Assembly: GCF_007829955.1 (NCBI RefSeq)
Contig: NZ_VIWX01000004.1
Location: forward strand, 1-64,000
Length of the DNA stretch: 64,000 bases
Direction: 5' to 3'
From: Saccharopolyspora dendranthemae
GTDB lineage: Bacteria; Actinomycetota; Actinomycetes; Mycobacteriales; Pseudonocardiaceae
Shown: one piece after another, positions 52,623-61,234 of the stretch
Numbering within the stretch: position 1 is the first letter of the stretch
Layout: every line of letters starts with the position of its first letter
The notes under the pieces: generated by a model
What the model was told of the DNA's origin: nothing
Database searches by the model: none
The model's input: the letters and a program-made list of their open reading frames with translations, nothing else
Program-made: the position numbers and the translations under genes

Positions 52623-54185
52623 GTGCTGCGTGTGCAGGGGAGCTTGTCGCGGCAGCTGCTGAGCTGGCAGCTGCTGATCATCCTGGTGCTGCTCGGCACC
52701 GTCGCCGTCTACTCCGTGTCGCAGAGCGACGCCGCGTTCCGGGCGAGCGAGGGTCGCAAGATGCTGTCGGTCGCCGAGGACGTGGCCGCGACCGAGACCG
52801 TCCGGGCGAGCCTGGGAGACCCCTACCGGCGCGACGCGCTGCCGATCCTCGCCGAGAGCGCGCGCAGCCTCTCCGGTGCCGATCAGGTGATCATCGCCGA
52901 CGCCCGCGGCATCGTGCTGACCTCGCCCGATCCGGGTCAGCGCGGGCAACCGCTGCCGCTGGGCGAGTCGAGCGTGCTCGACGGTTCGGCCTGGGTGGGC
53001 GAGGTCTCGGCGGACGGCACGGACACGCTCGTGGCCCAGGTTCCGGTCGTCTCCACCAACGCGCGCATCATCGGGATCGTCGCGGCCGGCCGCAACACGC
53101 CCGACCTCCTGCAAGGCCTGCGCCAAGCACCCGAGAACCCGCTCGCGCTGCTGTCGTTCGCCGCGTTCCTGGGCATCGCGGGTTCGGTGCTGCTGGCACG
53201 CCGGGTCAAGCGGCAAACCCTGGGCCTGGAACCGCAGGAGATCACCCGGCTGGTCGAGCACCGCGAAGCGCTCCTGCACGGCGTGCGCGAGGGCGTCGTC
53301 GGCGTGGACGAGCAGAACCGGATCACGCTGGTCAACGACCAGGCGCTGCGGCTGCTGGCGCTGCCGCAGGACTGCCTCGGCCGCGACATCGACGACCTGG
53401 CACTGGGGGATCGCGCCCGGGACGTGCTCACCGGGCGCTCCGACGGCGTCGACCAGATCGTGCTGCGACGAGGACGGGTCGTGGTGCTCAACCGGATGCC
53501 GATCTCCTCGGTCGGCGCGGTGGTGACCATGCGAGACCGCACCGAACTCGTCGACCTGCAGCGCGAGCTGGCGGTGCACCGCGACACCACGGACACGCTG
53601 CGCGCCCAGACCCACGAGTTCTCCAACCGCCTGCACACCATCTCCGGGCTGGTGGAGCTCGGCGAGTACGACGAGCTGCAGCGCTACGTGCAGCGCATCA
53701 GCCACCACAGCGAGCAGTGGCACACCGAGGTCACCTCGCGCGTACGCGATCCCGCCACCGCCGCGCTGCTGATCGCCAAGGCGAGCCTCGCCGCCGAGCG
53801 AGGTGTGGGCCTGCGGCTGGACGAGGGCGGCTTCCTCGGCGAGATCGACGAGCAGCTCTCCGCCGACGTGGTGACCGTGCTGGGCAACCTCATCGACAAC
53901 GCGCTCGACGCGCTGGAGTCCACGAAGGACGCGTGGATCGAGGTGGAGCTGCGGCAGAGCGACGAGATCACCGTCGTGGTGCGCGATTCCGGTCCTGGCG
54001 TGGCTCCGGAGATCGTCGAGGAGGTGTTCCGGCACGGGTTCACCACCAAGGCCGCCCGTGGCGGCGAGCGCGGGCTGGGTCTCGCGCTGACCAGGCAGAT
54101 CTGCCGCGAGCGCGGTGGATCGGTCGAGGTGCACAACGCCGACGGCGCGGTGTTCACCGCGCGGCTGCCGTGGGAGGGAGCATGA
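52623..54185 (+). CDS. CitA/DcuS-like sensor histidine kinase
   Basis: The 520-residue kinase starts at a GTG with AGGAGG six bases upstream. Layout: membrane segment at about 14-31 (LSWQLLIILVLLGTVAVY), an extracellular sensor domain of about 145 residues of the sCache type (SGADQVIIADARGIVLTSPD), a second membrane segment near 180-197, a PAS domain near 215-310 (GVVGVDEQNRITLVNDQAL), then an SPOB/HisKA-like phosphoacceptor AQTHEFSNRLHTISGLVELG near 350 and an HATPase with LGNLIDNALDAL and RGLGLALTRQICRERGG. This class senses di- and tricarboxylates, which fits the divergent tctCBA. ATGA overlap with the regulator. Confidence 0.93.
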   Translation: MLRVQGSLSRQLLSWQLLIILVLLGTVAVYSVSQSDAAFRASEGRKMLSVAEDVAATETVRASLGDPYRRDALPILAESARSLSGADQVIIADARGIVLTSPDPGQRGQPLPLGESSVLDGSAWVGEVSADGTDTLVAQVPVVSTNARIIGIVAAGRNTPDLLQGLRQAPENPLALLSFAAFLGIAGSVLLARRVKRQTLGLEPQEITRLVEHREALLHGVREGVVGVDEQNRITLVNDQALRLLALPQDCLGRDIDDLALGDRARDVLTGRSDGVDQIVLRRGRVVVLNRMPISSVGAVVTMRDRTELVDLQRELAVHRDTTDTLRAQTHEFSNRLHTISGLVELGEYDELQRYVQRISHHSEQWHTEVTSRVRDPATAALLIAKASLAAERGVGLRLDEGGFLGEIDEQLSADVVTVLGNLIDNALDALESTKDAWIEVELRQSDEITVVVRDSGPGVAPEIVEEVFRHGFTTKAARGGERGLGLALTRQICRERGGSVEVHNADGAVFTARLPWEGA

Positions 54186-54865
54186 TCAGAGTTCTGGTCG
54201 TCGACGACGACTTCATGGTCGCCAAGGTGCACAGCGGGTACGTCTCGCGGGTCGAGGGATTCGAGGTCGTCGGCGTCGCGCACACCGGGGCCGACGCGGT
54301 GGTCGCCGTCGACGAACTGCGCCCCGACCTGGTGCTGCTGGACATCTACCTGCCCGACATCGACGGCATGTCCGTGCTGCGCCAGCTGCGCGGTCGCTCC
54401 TCCGCCGATCCCGACGTCATCGTGATCACCGCGGCCCGCGACCTCGACACCGTGCGCGGCGCGATCCACGGCGGAGCGCTGCACTACCTGATCAAGCCGT
54501 TCAGCTACGAGGCGCTGCGGGAGCGGCTGGAGAGCTTCCGGTCGGTCCACCGCGCGCTCGGCGAGCTGCCCGGCGACTCCCCCGCGGCGCAGCAGGACGT
54601 CGACCGCCTCTTCGGCACGCGGGCCCGCGGCGTCACGCCGCCGAAGGGGCTCTCGCCCGAAACCGCGCGCATCGTCGAGGAAATCCTCCGCGATCAGTCC
54701 GCGGACGGCGGTGACCTGTCGGCGACCGAGTGCGCCGACACCACCGAGCTGTCCCGGGTCAGCGCCCGGAAGTACCTGGAGCACTTCGTCGAGACCGGCC
54801 GGGCGGAGGTTCGCCTCCGCTACGGAGGAACCGGCCGCCCGGAACGCCGCTACCGCTGGCTCTGA
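54182..54865 (+). CDS. CitB/DpiA-like response regulator
   Basis: The 227-residue regulator has a receiver domain with acidic pocket VLVVDDDF, phospho-acceptor Asp54 in LVLLDIYLPDIDGMS, Thr in VIVITAARD and Lys in HYLIKPFSY, followed by a C-terminal winged helix (DTTELSRVSARKYLEHFVET) as in DcuR/CitB/DctR. The upstream kinase overlaps by ATGA, so the pair forms one system. Its likely target is the divergent tctCBA promoter in the 455-bp gap. Confidence 0.93.
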   Translation: MIRVLVVDDDFMVAKVHSGYVSRVEGFEVVGVAHTGADAVVAVDELRPDLVLLDIYLPDIDGMSVLRQLRGRSSADPDVIVITAARDLDTVRGAIHGGALHYLIKPFSYEALRERLESFRSVHRALGELPGDSPAAQQDVDRLFGTRARGVTPPKGLSPETARIVEEILRDQSADGGDLSATECADTTELSRVSARKYLEHFVETGRAEVRLRYGGTGRPERRYRWL

Positions 54866-54903
54866 CCTCCGTCGCCGCCACTCCCCTTCTTCTGCGGACG
54901 GGG

Positions 54904-56106
54904 TCAGTGGGCGGAGAAGGTGACCGGGAGGGAGGTGAGACCTCTCATGAGGACCGAGGGCCGCCAGGTGAGGTCGTCCGGGTGGACTCCGAGCTCGGTG
55001 TCCGGCAGGCGGTCGAGGAGGACTTCGATCCCCGTGGTCGTGATGGTCCTGGCGATCTCCTGAGCCGCGTAGGGGCAGCCGTACTCCCCGTGGCTGAAGG
55101 ACAGGTGCGCGTGGTTGCCGATCGCGCCCTCGTGGCCGTGGGGCCGGACCTGCGGATCGGCGTTGGCCGCCGCCAGCCCCAGGACCAGCAGATCCCCTTG
55201 CCTGATGGGTTTTCCGCCGAGCTGGATGTCCTGGGTCGCCCACCGGCCCACCTGGTTCTGGGTCGGGGTGTCCTCCCAGAGGACCTCGTTGAGCGCGTGA
55301 CCGACGCTGCTGCGCCCGCCCGCCAGGTCCATCGCGAAGCGGGGTTCGGTGAGCATCAACCGCAGCGCGTTGCCCATCCAGTCCGATGTGGTCAGATGCG
55401 CCTTGCCCAGGGTGATGAACAGGTCGGCGGCGACCTCGTCCTCGGAGAAGCCGATCGGGTGCTTCACCAGGTGCGAGACCAGGTCGCCGGACGGCCTCGC
55501 CCGGCGCTCGCGGACCAGTCGCAGCATCCGGCCGACGGTGCGCTCGTGCGCGCGGACCGCCTCCTCGCCCTCCTGCCCGGACAGCGCGACGTCGTGGGTG
55601 AGCATCGGGGCTTCGTCGTCGGGGATCCCGTAGATCTTGGCCATCGCCAGCAGCGGGATCTGATGGGTGTACTCCACGACCAGATCGGCGAAGCCGCGAC
55701 CGGCGAAGCGGTCGATCAGGGTGTCGCAGATGCGCTCCACCTCCGAGTCCAGCTCGACGGAGTCCACAGTGGCCAGCGCCTCGTGCACGCCCTTCCCTCG
55801 GGTGCGGTGCTCGGCGAGGTCGGCCAGCAGCGCCGACGGCCGGGGCTCGACGTAGGCGCGCAGCGACCAGTTCTCCGGGACGCGGTTCCAGCGATTCCAG
55901 CGCCTCGGATCGCGGCTGAAGGTCTCGGGATTGCCCACCACGTAGTGCACTTCGCGATATCCCAGCACGCACCAGGCCGGTACGCCGCCCTCCAGCTGGA
56001 TCGGCGCCACCGGGCCGTGCTCGTGACGCAGCCGCCGGTACACCGCGGCCGGGTCGCGGTGGAACCGCGCGCCGAAGAACGGGGTCGCGCCCACGTGCGG
56101 GTCCAT
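54904..56106 (-). CDS. cvnE: Conservon P450 (CvnE), CYP157-like, without the EXXR motif
   Basis: The 400-residue protein is a P450 by fold (DPAAVYRRLRHEHGPVAPI near residue 18, LGGKPIRQGDLLVLGLAAAN near 300) and has the heme Cys in SFSHGEYGCPYAAQEIA. Two canonical features are altered. The K-helix ExxR is EVLW (HALNEVLWEDTP), and the Gly two positions after the heme Cys is Tyr. The I-helix lacks the usual AGxDT (LGKAHLTTSDWMGN). The CYP157 family of Streptomyces conservons is known to lack EXXR, so this fits. It overlaps the GTPase gene by TGATG. Substrate and partner are unknown. Confidence 0.9.
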   Translation of the reverse strand: MDPHVGATPFFGARFHRDPAAVYRRLRHEHGPVAPIQLEGGVPAWCVLGYREVHYVVGNPETFSRDPRRWNRWNRVPENWSLRAYVEPRPSALLADLAEHRTRGKGVHEALATVDSVELDSEVERICDTLIDRFAGRGFADLVVEYTHQIPLLAMAKIYGIPDDEAPMLTHDVALSGQEGEEAVRAHERTVGRMLRLVRERRARPSGDLVSHLVKHPIGFSEDEVAADLFITLGKAHLTTSDWMGNALRLMLTEPRFAMDLAGGRSSVGHALNEVLWEDTPTQNQVGRWATQDIQLGGKPIRQGDLLVLGLAAANADPQVRPHGHEGAIGNHAHLSFSHGEYGCPYAAQEIARTITTTGIEVLLDRLPDTELGVHPDDLTWRPSVLMRGLTSLPVTFSAH

Positions 56107-56699
56107 CACCGGCTCCGGGCCAGCGACATCTCGTGCAGGTGCTGCACCAACCGCACGAGCACCTCCTTGCTGCACTCCCGGTCCCGGGCGTCGCAGTCGA
56201 TCATGGGTACCTCGTCGGGCAGGTCCAGCGCCTCGCGCACCTGCTGCAGGTCGTGCCTGGGGACGCCGAAGACGTTGCGCGCCACCACGAACGGCGTGCC
56301 CTGCTCCTCCAGCCGGTCGATGGCGTACCAGCAGTCCTCGATGCGGCGGGAGTCCACCAGCACGATCGCACCGAGGCAGCCGCTGAACAACTGGTCCCAG
56401 ATGAACCAGAACCGCTCCTGCCCCGGCGCTCCGAACAGGTAGAGCACCATCCGCTCGTTGAGCGTGAGCCGACCGAAGTCGAAGGCCACCGTGGTCGTGG
56501 TCTTGCCGCCCACACCTGCGGTGGAGTCCACGCCGATGCCGGCGGTGGTCATGGTCTCCTCGGTGTTCAACGGCCGGATCTCGCTGACCGAGCGAACCAT
56601 GGTCGTCTTGCCGACCGCGAAACCGCCGATGATGACGATCTTCAACCCGTCGGAGGCGGTGTGCCGCAACGGGGTCCGGTCAGATGTTGCGAAGTCCAA
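56106..56699 (-). CDS. cvnD: Conservon small GTPase (CvnD)
   Basis: The 197-residue protein is a Ras/Rab-like GTPase of the MglA-related conservon type: P-loop VIIGGFAVGKTTMVRSVSEI near residue 22, switch II as FGAPGQERFWFIWDQLFSG near 80 and an atypical base-recognition strand (FVVARNVFGVPRH in place of NKxD). A TTG at 56699 with AGCAGGTG upstream gives the start LDFATSDRTP usual for CvnD. It starts within the end of the DUF742 gene (20-bp overlap). It probably forms a switch with CvnB at the membrane. Confidence 0.93.
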   Translation of the reverse strand: MDFATSDRTPLRHTASDGLKIVIIGGFAVGKTTMVRSVSEIRPLNTEETMTTAGIGVDSTAGVGGKTTTTVAFDFGRLTLNERMVLYLFGAPGQERFWFIWDQLFSGCLGAIVLVDSRRIEDCWYAIDRLEEQGTPFVVARNVFGVPRHDLQQVREALDLPDEVPMIDCDARDRECSKEVLVRLVQHLHEMSLARSR

Positions 56700-57039
56700 C
56701 GAGCACCTGCTTGAGGAAGTCGGGCGTCGGGATCTCCGACGGGTCGCGACGGGTCGTGGGGTGCCGGGCGGTGATCTTGCCCATCGCCTGGAGATCACCG
56801 AGCAGGATGCGCACCACGCTCACCGGGAGCCGCAGCTCGGCGGAGAGCTCGACCACCGAGATCGGCCGGCGTCCCAGGCGCAGGATGGTGGCGTGCTCGG
56901 ACTGCATCCCCGGGGTCGGTTCGCCCTCGGCGACGACCAAGGTCACCGAGTCGAAACCCTCGTCGGCGGGGCGGGTGCGGCCGCCGGTGACGATGTAGAG
57001 CCGGTCCGGGTTCTCGTCGTCGAGCAGCCGCCTGGTCAT
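56680..57039 (-). CDS. cvnC: Conservon DUF742 protein (CvnC)
   Basis: The 119-residue DUF742 protein: DRLYIVTGGRTRPADEGFD near residue 12 and a winged-helix-like part PISVVELSAELRLPVSVVRI with LGDLQAMGKITARHP. It ends in the FLKQVLVGLRNI typical of CvnC. ATGA overlap with cvnB. DUF742 proteins bind CvnA/CvnB and are thought to connect the kinase-like protein to the GTPase. Confidence 0.93.
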   Translation of the reverse strand: MTRRLLDDENPDRLYIVTGGRTRPADEGFDSVTLVVAEGEPTPGMQSEHATILRLGRRPISVVELSAELRLPVSVVRILLGDLQAMGKITARHPTTRRDPSEIPTPDFLKQVLVGLRNI

Positions 57040-57440
57040 GACACCTCGACCCGGTTCGGACTCCGCAGGTGCTCGCCGATCTGCTCGACGAGCTCGTTCA
57101 TGTTGTGGCCGACGATCCCGACGTCGGCCTCGTCGGACGCCAGCACCGCCAGGTGCGCCCCGAATCCGGCCTCGACGATGCACAGCACACCGCCGTAGAA
57201 CTCGGTCATGGACTGCCGCACTCCGCCGGTGCCGTCGCCGAACTCGACGGACGCGCCGTAGGAGAGGCTCTGGATCCCGGAGGCGATGGCCGAGAGCTGA
57301 TCGGCCTGATCCGCGCCGAGACCTGCCGTGTGGCAGAGCTTCAGACCGTCCTTGGACAGCACGAGCGCATGTCTGCTGCCGGGGGTGTTCTGCAGCAGGT
57401 TCTCAAGCATCCAGTCGAGTTCACGGGTGTCGATGGTCAT
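57036..57440 (-). CDS. cvnB: Conservon Roadblock/LC7 protein (CvnB)
   Basis: The 134-residue Roadblock/LC7 (MglB-like) protein: LDWMLENLLQNTPGSRHALV near residue 8, SKDGLKLCHTAGLGADQADQ near 30 and FYGGVLCIVEAGFGAHLAVL near 80. MglB-like proteins act as GTPase-activating partners of MglA-like GTPases, here probably CvnD. The ATG at 57440 starts 66 bp after the CvnA stop, and its stop overlaps cvnC. Confidence 0.94.
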   Translation of the reverse strand: MTIDTRELDWMLENLLQNTPGSRHALVLSKDGLKLCHTAGLGADQADQLSAIASGIQSLSYGASVEFGDGTGGVRQSMTEFYGGVLCIVEAGFGAHLAVLASDEADVGIVGHNMNELVEQIGEHLRSPNRVEVS

Positions 57441-57506
57441 CGCGGTTGCGGGACGACGAGCGGGGCGACCCGTGTCCCACACCTCCAATCGGGGGAATCG
57501 GGGGCG

Positions 57507-58853
57507 TCATCGGGGTTCTTCGTCCGATGTGGACGATTCGTCGCGACGGGACTGGGAGAACGCGCCGAAGCGCGATCCCGCGTCCGGCCGCTTGTCCTCG
57601 GTCTGCCGCGGGGTGGGCGCCGAGCGGACTGCGGTGAGGGTTCGGCCCCGGCGGCGCTTGGGGAGTTCGCCGGGGTCGGTGGATTCGTTCTCGGTTTCGA
57701 CGCGGGGGTCCAGCGTCGGCTTCGACTTTGCCGGCTCGTCCTCAGCGGGACGTTCGGGTTCCGAGCGCGGCTGGGTGATCAGCTTCTGCGGGATCATCAT
57801 CACCACGCCGGTCCCGCCGCGCGCCGATGCGCGGAAGGACACCGACAGCTCGTGCTTGCGTGCCAGGCACCCGACCACGGCGAGCCCGAGGCGGCTGCCG
57901 GAGACCTCGGCGAGGTCCAGCGGAGTCTCGGACACCGCCTGCTCGGCGTGGGCCAGCGCGGCATCGCTCATGGCCAGTCCGCTGTCCTCGACGGTGACCA
58001 CGACGCCGCTGTGCACCTCCTCGACGTAGACGTGCACTTCCTCGGTGGGCGGGGAGAACTTGGTGGCGTTGTCCATGATCTCGGCCAGCGCGTGCATCAC
58101 GCCCTCGGCCGCGTAGCCCACGACCGCGATGGTGCTGGTGGAGTGCAACCGGATCCGCTGGTAGGAGCTGATCCGGCCCATCGATCCGCGCAGGACGCTC
58201 TCCATCACGATCGGCTTGGTCCAGCGCCTGCCGCTGCGGGCTCCGGTGAGCACGGCGATGCTGTCGGCGAGCCGACCGGCCTGCGCGGTGCTGTGGTCGA
58301 GCTTGAGCAAGTCGGCGAGGACGTCCTCCGACTCGTGCTTGCCCTCCATCTCGCGCAGGTCGGCGAGCATGCCGGTGGCCAGCGCCTGCACGCGACCCGC
58401 GGCGCTGGAACAGGTGGACAGCGCGGCGGCGCGCACCTTCTCGCTGGCGGCCAGCTCCTTGGACATCGCCTTGATCACGCGCCGGTGCGGCACGCTGAAG
58501 TCGTTCTTGCGCGCCTTGACGGCTTCGTCGGGGGTCGCTCCGGTGCGCAGCTCCCGGGCCATCTCGGGCAGGACGTCCTCGGCCAGCCGCACCATGTCGC
58601 CGTTCATGCTGGCCGTGGCCACCCGGTAGTGCCGGGTCATCTGCACGCCGCGCACGAGGCCGCCCACGGCCGTCGAGAGCGCGAGGACGAGCAGGCCACC
58701 GACGACGGTGATCGGCGATCCGGCTGCGGGCGTCTGGAGCACGGCCCAGAGCAGGAGCGCGCCGGAGAGGCCGAAGGTGAGCGCGAACCCGACGACCACC
58801 GGAAACCGGTAAGGGAACTCTCCTCGCGGCTGCACGTGGCTGTCGGTCGACAT
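57507..58853 (-). CDS. cvnA: Conservon sensor-kinase-like protein (CvnA)
   Basis: The 448-residue protein has two membrane segments near residues 18-36 and 46-66 with only a short outer loop, a helical region with the possible phosphoacceptor His in DLLKLDHSTAQAGRLAD near 190, and an HATPase domain with HALAEIMDNATKFSPPTEE and SRLGLAVVGCLARKHEL. A disordered, charged tail of about 110 residues follows (EPERPAEDEPAKSKP). No response regulator lies next to it, as usual for conservons. The ATG at 58853 follows GAGGAACC and leads the cvnA-B-C-D-E operon. Confidence 0.93.
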   Translation of the reverse strand: MSTDSHVQPRGEFPYRFPVVVGFALTFGLSGALLLWAVLQTPAAGSPITVVGGLLVLALSTAVGGLVRGVQMTRHYRVATASMNGDMVRLAEDVLPEMARELRTGATPDEAVKARKNDFSVPHRRVIKAMSKELAASEKVRAAALSTCSSAAGRVQALATGMLADLREMEGKHESEDVLADLLKLDHSTAQAGRLADSIAVLTGARSGRRWTKPIVMESVLRGSMGRISSYQRIRLHSTSTIAVVGYAAEGVMHALAEIMDNATKFSPPTEEVHVYVEEVHSGVVVTVEDSGLAMSDAALAHAEQAVSETPLDLAEVSGSRLGLAVVGCLARKHELSVSFRASARGGTGVVMMIPQKLITQPRSEPERPAEDEPAKSKPTLDPRVETENESTDPGELPKRRRGRTLTAVRSAPTPRQTEDKRPDAGSRFGAFSQSRRDESSTSDEEPR

Positions 58854-59237
58854 CAACGGTTCCTCATCGCCGGATGCGGGGTCGGGCTGCCTTTGGGCAC
58901 ACTGGTACGCGACGCAGATAGTAACGGAGAGCATACAGCTGATGACTCTCTTTTGGGTGATACTCGCCTCACTGCGCCAACCCACTTGCCATTCGATCTT
59001 CATCCGGAGCCGGATCCGCCGGTTGGGCCCGCAGTTTTTTCGGATTTTTCACAAATCCGGAAACGCATTTTCGCGTCTCTCCCAGAGGCGGCCGAGCGCT
59101 TCGCAGATCTTTCGGGCTACTCCAACGAGGTGACGCTGCGTCACTGCGCTGCGGATTTTTCACCTGATCAGGACGGGCGCTGATCACTACGCTACGCAGC
59201 AGGAAAGTCACTCGCAGACACATTGGCGGATCGACCG
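58854..59237. other. 384-bp divergent promoter region, cvnA / DUF574 gene
   Basis: No gene seen. The region is AT-richer than its surroundings. It contains a 12-bp direct repeat CGGATTTTTCAC at 59041-59052 and 59152-59163; the first is part of a small hairpin CGGATTT/AAATCCG. An inverted repeat TGATCAG/CTGATCA lies at 59165-59171 and 59180-59186. These could be operators for the conservon operon and/or the methyltransferase gene. Confidence 0.45.
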
Positions 59238-60059
59238 ATGATCACCAGGACCCTCGACCTGGACCGTCCGAGCGACGCTCGTGTGCACGACTACATGCTC
59301 GGCGGCGGCAGCAACTTCGCGGCGGACCGCGCCCTGGCCCGGCGCATCCTCGCGCTGGCCCCCTACGTCCGGTTGGAAGCTCTGGCCGCCCGCAACTGCC
59401 TGCGGCGCATGATCCGCACCTGCCTGGACCAGGGCGTTCGGCAGTTCCTCGACCTGGGCTCCGGCATCCCCGCCGCGGGCAGTCCGCACGAGATCGCCAC
59501 CGCGGTGGACCCCGCCGCGCGCGTGGTCTACGTCGACAACGAGCAGATCGCCGCCACGCAGGGCCAGCTGCTGCTCGGCGGGACCGGGTCGGCCGCCATG
59601 GTCCACGCCGACGTCCGCGATCCGGAATCCGTCCTCGGCGCCGAGGAGACGCGGCGGCTGCTGGACTTCGAGCAGCCGGTGGCCGTGCTGATGTTCGGCG
59701 TGCTGCACATGTTCGGTGAGCACCACCACCCCGGGGAGGTCATCCAGCACTACACCGGCGCCATGGCCCCGGGCTCGTTCCTGGCGCTGTCGCAGTTCAC
59801 CGAGGAGTTCGCCCCGAAGCCCGCGCAGGAGCTGCGCACGAAGCTGCAGGGCTGCCCGCAGGCCGCCAGCCGCGACCGCGAGACCGTGCTCTCCTACCTC
59901 GACGGTCTCGAACCGCTGGACCCCGGCGCGGTGCCCGTAGCGGACTGGCGTCCCGAACCCGACGACGTCGAGCTCCGCACGCCCGAGCCGTTGAGCTTCG
60001 CGCTGCTGGCGCGCAGGTCACCTGTGCCCCCGCCTCGGCTGAACAGCGCACGTGTCTAG
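59238..60059 (+). CDS. DUF574 SAM-dependent methyltransferase
   Basis: The 273-residue protein fits the S-adenosyl methyltransferase family PF04672 (DUF574), widespread in actinobacteria: SDARVHDYMLGGGSNFAADR at the N-terminus, LDLGSGIPAAGSPHEIA near residue 75 as motif I, VVYVDNEQIAATQGQLLL near 98 and VLMFGVLHMFGEHHHPGEVI near 145. The ATG at 59238 is chosen over a TTG at 59223. Biological substrate unknown. It is divergent from the conservon and 68 bp from the acyltransferase gene. Confidence 0.9.
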   Translation: MITRTLDLDRPSDARVHDYMLGGGSNFAADRALARRILALAPYVRLEALAARNCLRRMIRTCLDQGVRQFLDLGSGIPAAGSPHEIATAVDPAARVVYVDNEQIAATQGQLLLGGTGSAAMVHADVRDPESVLGAEETRRLLDFEQPVAVLMFGVLHMFGEHHHPGEVIQHYTGAMAPGSFLALSQFTEEFAPKPAQELRTKLQGCPQAASRDRETVLSYLDGLEPLDPGAVPVADWRPEPDDVELRTPEPLSFALLARRSPVPPPRLNSARV

Positions 60060-60127
60060 ACTGTTCGCCCAGAATCCCTCTTCTACCAGGACAGATTCCG
60101 GACACACCGATACTCGAGGTAGCGAGC

Positions 60128-61234
60128 GTGCACGAACTGACCGCCACGCGCGCCGGCCGCGTCTCAGCACGGAGCAACCGGAAGGTCAGCTGGGACATCG
60201 TGCGCACCGGCTGCGTGGTCCTGGTGATGCTCTACCACGCGACCCACATGAGCCGCGTGACGCACCCGGAGCTCTCCCCGCGAGGGCTCGTCTTCCCGTA
60301 CCAGGTCGGCGCGAGCATGCTGCTGGTGATCTCCGCTTACTTCGCTGCGGCCACGATCGGGCGGGGCAGCGTGTGGCGGTACTGGTGGAAGCGGATGGCC
60401 CGGCTCGTGCCGCCGTTCGTCGGCGCGGTGCTGGTGATCTGGCTCGTCCTCCGGTTCCTGCGGCCGCCCAGCTGGGTGGAGCCGAGCGGCCGGGACCTGG
60501 CCGACCACCTGCTGATGCTGTGGAACTGGAAGCCGTTGGACTACGCCTTCCTCGACGGTTCACATTGGACGGTCCCGCTGCAGCTGATGGGCTTCTCCTT
60601 CGCCGCGGCGCTCTACTCGACCAGGTGGGGCCACGGCACCAAGCTCCCGTGGGTGTTGTGGGCGGCCGTGCTGCTGCCGCTCGCGCAGTGGCACCTGCGC
60701 ATCTCGGGAGCGCCCGAGACCTACCGGATGCTCGTGGACGGTTTCGGCGCGCACCGCTGGCACCTGTTCGTCGCCGGGGTGGCGATCTGGATGGTCGCCA
60801 CCGGGCGCCTCTCGCGCGCGCACTTCGCGCTGCTGCTGGCGAGCTGCATGTTCGCCCAGGTCATGCACAACTTCGTCCGCACCCCCGAGGGCGTGCTGGA
60901 TTGCGACTGGGGCTCCACCGCCGGCGTCTGCCTCGGACTGCTGGTGCTGACCCTGGTCGCCTGCGGTCCGGACTGGAAGCTGCCGCCGCAGCTCGCCCGG
61001 GGCGTGACCTGGTTCGCCGGGATCTCCTACGGTGTGTTCCTCAGTCACCAGACCATCGGCTACATCCTGCTGCACTACTTGGACACCAACGGGGTGCCGC
61101 CGCTGCTGCAGACCACGGCGATGCTGGTGACCGGCACCGCCGTGGGCTGGGCGCTGACCAAGGTGGTCGAACGCCCCGCCCACGACTTCCTGCTGCGCCT
61201 CTACGACCGGCTGGCCGCGCGTCAGCGGGGGTGA
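60128..61234 (+). CDS. Acyltransferase-3 family membrane protein
   Basis: The 368-residue protein has about ten hydrophobic segments and the acyltransferase-3 layout: VSWDIVRTGCVVLVMLYHAT with the conserved His near residue 38, then WRYWWKRMARLVPPFVGAVL with the RxxR-type motif near 85, and SYGVFLSHQTIGYILLHYL near 300. Such proteins transfer acyl groups to sugars or wall components at the membrane. The GTG at 60128 follows GAGGTAGCGAGC. It overlaps the convergent peptidase gene by 13 bp. Substrate unknown. Confidence 0.85.
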   Translation: MHELTATRAGRVSARSNRKVSWDIVRTGCVVLVMLYHATHMSRVTHPELSPRGLVFPYQVGASMLLVISAYFAAATIGRGSVWRYWWKRMARLVPPFVGAVLVIWLVLRFLRPPSWVEPSGRDLADHLLMLWNWKPLDYAFLDGSHWTVPLQLMGFSFAAALYSTRWGHGTKLPWVLWAAVLLPLAQWHLRISGAPETYRMLVDGFGAHRWHLFVAGVAIWMVATGRLSRAHFALLLASCMFAQVMHNFVRTPEGVLDCDWGSTAGVCLGLLVLTLVACGPDWKLPPQLARGVTWFAGISYGVFLSHQTIGYILLHYLDTNGVPPLLQTTAMLVTGTAVGWALTKVVERPAHDFLLRLYDRLAARQRG

